Source: Bacteroidales bacterium 45-6
GTDB lineage: Bacteria; Bacteroidota; Bacteroidia; Bacteroidales; Dysgonomonadaceae
Assembly (NCBI GenBank): GCA_001897035.1
Contig: MKRS01000718.1
Span: 1 to 5,277, forward strand
Direction of reading: 5' to 3'
Length of the DNA stretch: 5,277 nt
The notes under the pieces were generated by a model. The model saw only the letters and a program-made list of their open reading frames with translations. It was not told the origin of the DNA and did not search any database. Of the stretch, positions 1 to 5,051 are shown in pieces. The position numbers were made by a program, and so were the translations under genes. Within the stretch, counting starts at the first letter, position 1. Every line of letters begins with the position of its first letter.

Positions 1-176
1 CCGCCGATTTGATGGCAAAGGGAGCTGACAGGCTTCTTCAGAAAGTAGTGAAAGGGATGTTGCCCAAGAACAAATTGGGTGCGGCAGTCTTGAAAAACTT
101 GTACGTTTATGAAGGTGCTGAACATCCTCACCAGGCTCAAACGCCCAAATCAATCGATATTAACTCTCTTAAATAA
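1..176 (+). CDS. rplM: 50S ribosomal protein L13, C-terminal part
   Basis: This is the 3' end of a gene cut by the left window edge. Frame 3 gives 57 codons (first full codon at 3) and then tandem stops TAA TAA at 174-179. The segment [10 protein letters not shown] followed by [12 protein letters not shown] is the conserved C-terminal core of L13, an early-assembling protein of the large subunit that binds 23S rRNA. The short tail after it ([10 protein letters not shown]) replaces the few residues that end E. coli L13. The gene ends 5 nt before rpsI, the usual L13-S9 pairing in bacteria, so the two are almost certainly one transcript. The N-terminal two thirds and the operon promoter lie outside the window. 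Confidence 0.97.
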   Translation, partial: ADLMAKGADRLLQKVVKGMLPKNKLGAAVLKNLYVYEGAEHPHQAQTPKSIDINSLK

Positions 177-181
177 TAACA

Positions 182-568
182 ATGACAGCAATTAATGCAC
201 TAGGAAGACGCAAAGCCGCTGTGGCCCGTGTGTTCGTAAGCGAAGGAACCGGTAAAATTGTTATCAACAAACGTGAGTTAGAAACATACTTCCCTTCATC
301 TATTCTTCAGTACGTGGTGAAACAACCGCTCAATAAGTTGGGTGTGGCTGAAAAATACGACATCAACATCAACTTGAACGGTGGCGGATACAAAGGACAG
401 GCGGAAGCCGCTCGTCTGGGAATCGCCCGTGCTTTGGTGAAGATCAACGCTGAAGACAAACCGGCATTGAGAGCAGAAGGATTTATGACTCGTGACCCAC
501 GCGTTGTTGAACGCAAAAAACCGGGACAGCCCAAAGCCAGGAAAAGATTCCAGTTCTCAAAACGTTAA
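182..568 (+). CDS. rpsI: 30S ribosomal protein S9
   Basis: The product is a full-length S9 of 128 residues. Its C-terminal tail reaches into the P site of the small subunit and touches the anticodon stem-loop of tRNA. Visible hallmarks are the N-terminal ALGRRKAAVARV segment, GTGKI around residues 23-27, the LNGGGYKGQAEAARLGIARAL core at roughly 64-85, and the basic end RDPRVVERKKPGQPKARKRFQFSKR. The final SKR is the tail that contacts tRNA. The ATG lies 5 nt after the L13 stop. The upstream bases are TAATAACA with no Shine-Dalgarno, as usual in Bacteroidota, and translational coupling to rplM is likely. Nothing in it is unusual. Confidence 0.99.
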   Translation: MTAINALGRRKAAVARVFVSEGTGKIVINKRELETYFPSSILQYVVKQPLNKLGVAEKYDININLNGGGYKGQAEAARLGIARALVKINAEDKPALRAEGFMTRDPRVVERKKPGQPKARKRFQFSKR

Positions 569-581
569 TACATATCAGTCT

Positions 582-627
582 GCCGGAACTAGGTGTGCGG
601 TTATTCCGCTTGTGTGCCTGACCCGGC
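582..627 (+). promoter_or_regulatory. First hairpin of the rpsB leader (candidate cis-regulatory RNA)
   Basis: In the 168-nt gap between rpsI and rpsB, GCCGG at 582-586 pairs with CCGGC at 623-627. AGG at 591-593 pairs with CCT at 617-619, and GCGG at 597-600 pairs with CCGC at 606-609 around a TTATT loop. The result is an interrupted rod with an asymmetric internal loop (AACT opposite GAC) and a G/T-rich internal region at 594-596 and 610-616. No T-run follows, so it is not an intrinsic terminator. Bulged rods like this are typical of ribosomal-protein binding sites, and rpsB leaders are known to mediate S2 autoregulation in enterobacteria. Assigning that role here is inference. I paired it by hand, without a folding energy. 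Confidence 0.5.
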
Positions 628-656
628 TTGCTATATAACTCAGCGTTTAGTATCTA

Positions 657-695
657 AATTGCCCGGACCTCGATCCGATGAGCTACCCGGCAATT
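657..695 (+). promoter_or_regulatory. Second hairpin of the rpsB leader (candidate cis-regulatory RNA)
   Basis: AATTGCC at 657-663 pairs perfectly with GGCAATT at 689-695, closing a 25-nt loop. GG at 665-666 can extend the stem against CC at 687-688 with one bulged base. Inside, either CTC 669-671 with GAG 680-682 or TCG 670-672 with CGA 676-678 can pair, so the apex has two alternative folds. The element ends 41 nt before the rpsB ATG and is followed by an A-rich, unstructured stretch where ribosomes would load. CCGGCA at 687-692 can also pair with TGCCGG at 581-586 of the first hairpin, so the two hairpins may rearrange. Function is inferred from position only. Confidence 0.5.
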
Positions 696-736
696 CGATT
701 TTGAAAAAGAAAGTAAACGAACAATTAAAAACAATC

Positions 737-1585
737 ATGGCTAAATTAACATTTGACCAATTATTAGAAGCCGGAGTACACTTCGGACACTTGAAAAGAA
801 AATGGAATCCCGCTATGGCGCCCTACATCTTCATGGAGCGCAACGGTATTCACATCATCGACCTATACAAAACCATTGCAAAAGCTGAGGAATCGGCTGC
901 AGCTCTGAAACAAATTGCTAAATCAGGAAAGAAAATCTTGTTTGTTGCTACTAAAAAGCAAGCAAAACAGGTGGTTGCAGATTTAGCTGGTGGCATCAAT
1001 ATGCCCTATGTGATCGAACGCTGGCCCGGTGGTATGCTTACCAACTTCCCAACTATCCGCAAGGCGGTGAAGAAGATGTCGAGCATCGACAAGATGATCA
1101 AAGACGGAACTTTCGATACCTTGTCCAAAAGAGAAAAACTTCAAATCACACGCCAACGTGCCAAATTGGAAAAGACTTTGGGTTCTATCCAGGACATGAC
1201 ACGTCTTCCATCGGCTTTGTTCGTGGTTGACATCGTGAAAGAAGGAATCGCCGTGAAAGAAGCCAAACGATTGGGTATTCCTGTTTTCGGTATCGTAGAT
1301 ACCAACTCGAACCCCAACGATGTGGACTTCGCTATCCCAGCCAACGACGACGCTGCAAAATCGATCGAAATCATCATCGGCTCTTTGTGCGAAGCTATGA
1401 AGGAAGGTTTTGAAGAAAGAAAGATTGAAAAGGCGGATTCGAATGCTGCTGAAGCTCAAGAAGACGAAGACGGGACTCCACGCGAACGCAAAGCTAAAGC
1501 GAAAAAAGAACGCGTAGCCAAAGAAGATGAAGAAGCGATCAACGCTGCCGTTGCAAGCAAATTCATCAAAGAAGACGAGGAGTAA
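737..1585 (+). CDS. rpsB: 30S ribosomal protein S2
   Basis: This encodes S2 (282 residues), a late-assembling protein of the small subunit that sits at the junction of head and body and is needed for S1 binding in bacteria that have S1. The start is the ATG at 737, because MAKLTFDQLLEAGVHFGH is the canonical N-terminus. The open frame continues upstream to 593, but that extension does not resemble S2. S2 features include GVHFGH at 13-18, WPGGMLTN at 96-103, and the second signature around 158-193 (LPSALFVVDIV, EAKRLGIPVFGIVDTN, NPNDVDFAIP). The core ends near residue 228. The remaining 54 residues are a charged, low-complexity tail with KAKAKKERVAKEDEE, which makes the protein about 40 residues longer than the 241-residue E. 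coli S2. The start is preceded by A-rich sequence with no Shine-Dalgarno. Confidence 0.98.
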   Translation: MAKLTFDQLLEAGVHFGHLKRKWNPAMAPYIFMERNGIHIIDLYKTIAKAEESAAALKQIAKSGKKILFVATKKQAKQVVADLAGGINMPYVIERWPGGMLTNFPTIRKAVKKMSSIDKMIKDGTFDTLSKREKLQITRQRAKLEKTLGSIQDMTRLPSALFVVDIVKEGIAVKEAKRLGIPVFGIVDTNSNPNDVDFAIPANDDAAKSIEIIIGSLCEAMKEGFEERKIEKADSNAAEAQEDEDGTPRERKAKAKKERVAKEDEEAINAAVASKFIKEDEE

Positions 1586-1609
1586 TCGTGCATAGCACAA
1601 AATAAAAAG

Positions 1610-1664
1610 AAGCTAAGTTTTGGTTTCTGAGAGTCTTCTCTTAGAGTCTGAGCTTAGCTTTTTT
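1610..1664 (+). terminator. Terminator/attenuator-like hairpin between rpsB and tsf
   Basis: AAGCTAAG at 1610-1617 pairs perfectly with CTTAGCTT at 1653-1660, and G-T/T-A pairs extend the stem inward. Six T residues follow at 1659-1664, the layout of a rho-independent terminator. Between the arms a second hairpin is nested: CTGAGAG 1627-1633 pairs with CTCTTAG 1638-1644 (one G-T wobble) around a TCTT loop. The A-run at 1604-1608 can pair with the T-run, so it would also look terminator-like from the other strand. It lies 24 nt after the S2 stop and 65 nt before the EF-Ts start. It probably lowers tsf transcription relative to rpsB rather than ending the operon. How much it terminates cannot be read from sequence. 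Confidence 0.75.
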
Positions 1665-1729
1665 CACTCTCTGCGAAACAACTTATTCAGAAAAAACTAT
1701 TTAACAATCTATTAAATAAAAAAAGAAAC

Positions 1730-2554
1730 ATGGCAATTTCAATGGCTGACATCCAACACTTGCGCAAAATGACAGGCGCGGGAATGATGGATTGCAAAAA
1801 TGCTTTGACCGAAGCAAATGGCGAAATAGATAAGGCAATCGAGGTGATCCGCAAAAAAGGACAGGCTTTTGCTGCAAAACGTGAAGACCGCGACGCTTCA
1901 GAAGGTTGCGTGCTTGCTGGAACAGTGGACGGTTACGCTGCTTTGGTAGCTATCAAATGCGAAACTGACTTTGTGGCTATCAATGCTGACTTCGTGGGAA
2001 TGGCTAAAACGATACTCGAAAACACATTGGCAGGCAAGCCCGCCGATGCAGAAGCTTTGAAAAATCTAGAGATCGAAGGACGTAAAGTATCGGACATCAT
2101 CACCGACCGCAGTGGAATCACTGGTGAAAAGATGGAACTGGGCGCATTCGAATCGATTTCTGCTCCTACAGTTTTCGCTTACATTCACCCTGGAAACAAA
2201 TTGGCGACAATTGTTGGTTTCAACAAAGCCAATGTGGCCGAACAAGTGGGTAAAGACATCGCCATGCAAATTGCTGCGATGAATCCTGTTTCGATTCTTC
2301 CCGAAGAGGTTTCTGAAGAAACGAAGGATCGCGAAAGAAAGATCGCGAAAGAAAAGGCTATCGAAGCTGGCAAGCCAGAAAACCTGCTGGATCGTATTGC
2401 CGAAGGTGCAGTGACCAAGTTCTTCAAAGAATACACTTTGTTGCAACAAGACTTCATCAAGGATTCAAAAATCACGGTTGCCCAATATTTGGCAAAACAA
2501 GACAAGGAATTGAGCGTTACAGCATTCAAACGTTTTACGTTGAACGCTGAATAA
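1730..2554 (+). CDS. tsf: Translation elongation factor Ts
   Basis: EF-Ts (274 residues) is the cytoplasmic guanine nucleotide exchange factor that releases GDP from EF-Tu during translation elongation. The N-terminal UBA-like domain spans about residues 1-48 with LRKMTGAGMMDCKNAL. The core carries the exchange motif TDFV at 79-82, where Asp80 and Phe81 match the residues that disturb the Mg2+ site of EF-Tu. VGKDIAMQIAAMNP, in the dimerisation/core region, is also typical. The length is close to the 283 residues of E. coli EF-Ts. ATG 1730 is preferred over the internal ATG at 1742, because the Bacteroidales proteins I recall begin with a similar four-residue lead before MADI. The upstream sequence is A-rich (AAATAAAAAAAGAAAC) without Shine-Dalgarno. 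It is the last gene of the ribosomal block. Confidence 0.98.
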   Translation: MAISMADIQHLRKMTGAGMMDCKNALTEANGEIDKAIEVIRKKGQAFAAKREDRDASEGCVLAGTVDGYAALVAIKCETDFVAINADFVGMAKTILENTLAGKPADAEALKNLEIEGRKVSDIITDRSGITGEKMELGAFESISAPTVFAYIHPGNKLATIVGFNKANVAEQVGKDIAMQIAAMNPVSILPEEVSEETKDRERKIAKEKAIEAGKPENLLDRIAEGAVTKFFKEYTLLQQDFIKDSKITVAQYLAKQDKELSVTAFKRFTLNAE

Positions 2555-2576
2555 CGTTGCCGACACGATACTGAAG

Positions 2577-2612
2577 AAGACTTCCCTACACACTACGGGG
2601 AAGTCTTTTTTT
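2577..2612 (+). terminator. Intrinsic terminator after tsf
   Basis: AAGACTTCCC at 2577-2586 pairs perfectly with GGGAAGTCTT at 2598-2607 (10 bp) around an 11-nt loop. A run of seven T residues covers 2606-2612. It begins 22 nt after the EF-Ts stop codon and should end the rplM-rpsI-rpsB-tsf transcript. It also lies immediately upstream of the transporter gene, so it separates the ribosomal block from the metabolic genes to the right. Confidence 0.9.
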
Positions 2613-2648
2613 ATACGAAATTGCCTCCAAATCAAAACTTAGACTTCC

Positions 2649-3872
2649 ATGCCAACAGCGAATTCCGTTTCTTACTCCAAAGAAAAAATACGTTACGCCG
2701 TATTGTCCCTGTTTCTGGCCCAAGGCTTGTGCTTTGCGAGCTGGGCAAGCCGGCTCACCGACATCAAATCCTCCTTCGACTTGAGCGACTTGCTTCATTT
2801 CGGCTTGCTGGTGACATTGCAGCCGATCGGCAAATTCCTGGCGATCCCCATTGTGGGATTCCTCATGCAGCGCATCGGCAGCAAAAACACGGTGCTTGTC
2901 AGCCTTGGCGGATTCATCGTTTCCTTGTTTTTCATAGGGCTCACCTCCAACATATACATTTTGGGGACATTCTTCACCCTGTTCGGCATCTGCTGGAACA
3001 TGACAGATATTTCTCTCAATACGCAGGCCATAGAGGTGGAGCGGATGTATGGGCGAACAATCATCGCCACCTTCCATGCCGGCTGGAGCATAGCGGCGTG
3101 CGCAGGCGCACTCATCGGTTTTCTGGTGATTAATCTCAACGTGTCGCCGGGAGTGCATTTCATGCTTGTCACCGTGTTGTGCTTGGCTGTCGTGGTGTAT
3201 AGTTTTCGATTCCTGCTGGACGACGTGGCTTCTGACAGGAAGGATGAGCAAACGCAGAAAGAAGAGAAGGCGAGATTCGACTGGAAAGTTATTTTCTCCG
3301 AGACGATTCTCTTTCAACTCGGGTTGGTGTGGTTGTTTGCGCTGATTATTGAAAACACGATGTTCGATTGGAGTAATGTCTATTTCGAGTCCACGATCCA
3401 TGCTCCCAAGACGATGCAGGTGGGCTTCCTCGTGTTCATGGTGATGATGACCGCTGGACGCCTTTTGGCCAATTACGCCTACCGCATCTGGTCGAAACCG
3501 ACTGTCCTGAAAATTGCAGGGACGCTTATCTTCATCGGCTTTTTCACTTCCTCCATATTGATTGGCCATGCCGAATCGATGGCCCTCAAGGTTGTGGTGA
3601 ATTCCATTGGCTTCATGCTGATCGGGCTGGGCATTTCGTGCATCGTACCGACCATTTACAGCATCGTGGGCGAAAAAGTGAAATCCATCCCCGTGGGAGC
3701 TGCATTGACCATCATGTCGGGGATCAGCTTTGTGGGACCTTTGGTGACAAATGTTTTTGTGGGATTCGTGTCCAAACACTGGGGATTGGAAATAGCTTAC
3801 CTCAGCGTGGGATTCATCGGGATATGTATTTTGCTCATCGTATCGTTGAGCAAGACGATGAAGAGGGGATGA
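2649..3872 (+). CDS. MFS transporter, YbjJ-like
   Basis: The product is a 407-residue inner-membrane protein of the major facilitator superfamily. Twelve hydrophobic helices are visible at about residues 14-34, 48-70, 80-98, 102-124, 138-162, 168-190, 215-236, 255-275, 285-305, 312-336, 348-373 and 382-401. A charged cytoplasmic loop at 191-214 divides the two six-helix halves. GFLMQRIGSK at 70-79 is the MFS loop 2-3 signature. FASWASRLTDIK near the start, ATFHAGWSIAACAGALIG at 140-157 and ENTMFDWSNVYF at 235-246 resemble the YbjJ/fucose-permease-like group. Substrate is unknown, with a sugar or other small solute plausible. ATG 2649 is the first possible start because an in-frame TAG sits at 2640-2642. 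Only 36 nt separate it from the tsf terminator. It converges with the kinase gene. Confidence 0.9.
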   Translation: MPTANSVSYSKEKIRYAVLSLFLAQGLCFASWASRLTDIKSSFDLSDLLHFGLLVTLQPIGKFLAIPIVGFLMQRIGSKNTVLVSLGGFIVSLFFIGLTSNIYILGTFFTLFGICWNMTDISLNTQAIEVERMYGRTIIATFHAGWSIAACAGALIGFLVINLNVSPGVHFMLVTVLCLAVVVYSFRFLLDDVASDRKDEQTQKEEKARFDWKVIFSETILFQLGLVWLFALIIENTMFDWSNVYFESTIHAPKTMQVGFLVFMVMMTAGRLLANYAYRIWSKPTVLKIAGTLIFIGFFTSSILIGHAESMALKVVVNSIGFMLIGLGISCIVPTIYSIVGEKVKSIPVGAALTIMSGISFVGPLVTNVFVGFVSKHWGLEIAYLSVGFIGICILLIVSLSKTMKRG

Positions 3873-3898
3873 CGGATGTGTTGATAATTGCTTCCGGA

Positions 3899-3946
3899 AA
3901 AAAGAACGGCCTGGCGAATTTCAAAATTCGCCAGGCCGTTCTTTTT
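3899..3946. terminator. Bidirectional terminator between convergent genes
   Basis: A perfect 23-bp inverted repeat pairs 3899-3921 with 3924-3946, leaving only CA unpaired (in practice a slightly larger loop). The GC-rich middle of the stem (GAACGGCCTGGCGAA) is flanked by AAAAA on the left and TTTTT on the right, so either strand gives a hairpin followed by a U-run. It lies 26 nt after the transporter stop and 20 nt from the kinase stop, and is expected to terminate both converging transcripts. Confidence 0.93.
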
Positions 3947-3966
3947 AGCATATCAGGCTGTCGTTG

Positions 3967-4866
3967 TCAAATTTCGGGCATTACCTTCTCTGCGGTACGG
4001 ATCACGTCCATCACATCGGCTGCCGTCCCTTCAAAAGGTCCGCTTTTCCCGATCTTGATGGTGGCCATGGCGGCGGCAAATTCCCCCGCTTCCTGTATTG
4101 ATTTTCCTTTGGCTCTTTGGTAGAGATATCCAATGTTGTATGTGTCGCCGCATCCCGTCGCATCCACCACTTCCGCGGGCTTGTAGGCCGGGATCTTGTG
4201 AAAATTTTGCCCGTCGAAAATCACCGATCCGAGGCTTCCCAAAGTGATTAGTATTTCCGCCACGCCCCATTCGTGCAAGAGGCGTGCCGCCTTCTGTATG
4301 TCCGAATAGCCGGTGAGCACCTCCATTTCGAGTTCGTTTACTTTGAGCGTGTGGATGTATTTCAAGGCTTCCCGCTTGTCGTTCCAATCAATGGCATACA
4401 CATTTTGATCCCTAACTTCCCGCAAGTATCCCTGGGAGTCGATGGAGACAAGTCCTTTTCGGGAAAGTTCCTTCACCATCTCCAAGGGAAAATCATCGGC
4501 AAGCAATGCGCCCAGGTGGAAGTAGGTGGCATCTATATTTTTCACTTGCTGAAAAGAAAAAGGATCGGCTTTGGCCAGCACGCGTTGCGTCCGGTTGTCG
4601 GGATTGTCGCCATAAATGTTTTCGAAATAGACCGAATGGGCAGAGGTAAAGACATTGACTGAGATGCCTTTGGCCTGTAAATCGGCCACAACCTTCATCT
4701 CTGATTCAGCTAATGATGTGACCAATAAATAGTTGATGTCGCTGAAATGGCGAATGGCATGGGAAAAGTAGAAAGAAGTGCCTCCTGGCATATATACTGT
4801 TTGGCGGGGCGTAACCACCTTGTCCAGCGTGATGTGGCCTACGCAACAAATGTCGATTTTTTGCAT
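3967..4866 (-). CDS. PfkB/ribokinase-family carbohydrate kinase
   Basis: This is a 299-residue ATP-dependent kinase of the ribokinase/PfkB fold, soluble and presumably cytoplasmic, which phosphorylates a hydroxyl of a sugar, nucleoside or similar compound. The N-terminal substrate-side motif is VGHITLDKV at 9-17 with MPGGTSFYFS at 26-35 (the conserved GG pair). NELE at 177-180 matches the NxxE Mg-binding motif, and ITLGSLGSVIF at 207-217 is the nucleotide-site strand and turn. DATGCGDTY at 235-243 is the PfkB signature 2, with Asp241 as the catalytic base and the anion hole formed by the preceding residues. Cys replaces the commoner Ala in GAGD. The set of motifs is complete, so the protein should be active. 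The substrate cannot be told from sequence. It is transcribed alone, divergently from aroA and towards the transporter. Confidence 0.9.
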   Translation of the reverse strand: MQKIDICCVGHITLDKVVTPRQTVYMPGGTSFYFSHAIRHFSDINYLLVTSLAESEMKVVADLQAKGISVNVFTSAHSVYFENIYGDNPDNRTQRVLAKADPFSFQQVKNIDATYFHLGALLADDFPLEMVKELSRKGLVSIDSQGYLREVRDQNVYAIDWNDKREALKYIHTLKVNELEMEVLTGYSDIQKAARLLHEWGVAEILITLGSLGSVIFDGQNFHKIPAYKPAEVVDATGCGDTYNIGYLYQRAKGKSIQEAGEFAAAMATIKIGKSGPFEGTAADVMDVIRTAEKVMPEI

Positions 4867-4893
4867 CTGGGTTTGAATTTTCTAAAAGAGACA

Positions 4894-4901
4894 CAAAGGT
4901 A
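4894..4901 (-). promoter_or_regulatory. Bacteroidetes-type -7 promoter element for the kinase gene
   Basis: On the - strand this reads TACCTTTG, a perfect match to the Bacteroidetes -7 consensus TAnnTTTG. It lies 27 nt upstream of the kinase ATG, which predicts a leader of roughly 20 nt. No good TTTG -33 element is visible at the usual distance of about 19-21 nt, so the call rests mainly on the -7 box and its position. Confidence 0.6.
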
Positions 4902-4952
4902 ACAATTTCGGGGGAAAAACCGATGGTTGCAGATGGCCTTTCGTTGTCAACT

Positions 4953-4980
4953 TGTTCCACGTTAAGAAACATGAATGTTT
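4953..4980. other. parS-like interrupted motif overlapping an inverted repeat
   Basis: TGTTCCACGT at 4953-4962 and GAAACA at 4966-4971 would together make a consensus ParB-binding parS site if the TAA between them (4963-4965) were absent. The overlapping bases 4967-4980 form an inverted repeat, AAACAT-GA-ATGTTT. The element sits 34 nt upstream of the aroA -7 box. The 3-bp insertion makes real ParB binding doubtful, and the inverted repeat could equally be an operator for another regulator or chance. No function is assigned. Confidence 0.25.
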
Positions 4981-5014
4981 GCGCCTAAGGCCTTCTTGTG
5001 ACCGTTTTTTTTGC

Positions 5015-5022
5015 TATTTTTG
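5015..5022 (+). promoter_or_regulatory. Bacteroidetes-type -7 promoter element for aroA
   Basis: TATTTTTG matches the Bacteroidetes -7 consensus TAnnTTTG exactly and lies 29 nt before the aroA ATG, predicting a leader of roughly 20-25 nt. At the usual -33 distance the sequence is only CCTT/CTTG (4991-4998), a weak match. An 8-T run at 5005-5012 lies just upstream of the box. Confidence 0.6.
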
Positions 5023-5051
5023 CCAGATAATATTACTTCGAAAAACAAGCA

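Noticed and set aside
664..692. tRNA-like stretch on the - strand resembling an acceptor strand plus D-arm (GGGTAGCTCATCGG)
   Set aside because: No anticodon arm of correct size and no GGTTCRA T-arm follow at the right distance, so it is at most a chance or remnant resemblance. The bases are better explained by the leader hairpin.
678..704. Eight-codon open frame (MSYPAIRF) in the rpsB leader as a leader peptide
   Set aside because: It has no ribosome loading signal and its ATG lies within a hairpin. It shows no codon run suggesting attenuation.
593..736. In-frame 48-codon extension upstream of the S2 start
   Set aside because: The translated segment does not resemble S2, the canonical N-terminus begins at ATG 737, and the region has RNA hairpin structure instead.
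983..1600. 205-codon open frame on the - strand opposite rpsB
   Set aside because: It is Phe-rich, reflecting antisense of the Lys/Glu-rich S2 codons, and it lies entirely over a highly conserved gene.
1665..1729. Separate promoter for tsf
   Set aside because: TATTTAAC and other A/T-rich words are present, but none matches TAnnTTTG well and no TTTG -33 is placed correctly, so I do not call it.
2586..3779. 397-codon open frame on the - strand opposite the transporter
   Set aside because: It is rich in His, Gln and Glu, the composition expected from antisense of hydrophobic codons. It matches no family I know, runs through the tsf terminator, and the + strand gene is clearly a real transporter.
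3638..4123. + strand open frame crossing the transporter end, the bidirectional terminator and the kinase end
   Set aside because: It would have to be translated through a 23-bp terminator hairpin and overlaps two well-supported genes in other frames.
4273..4662. 129-codon + strand open frame within the kinase gene
   Set aside because: It is antisense to a kinase with complete PfkB motifs, has no promoter or start context, and matches no family.
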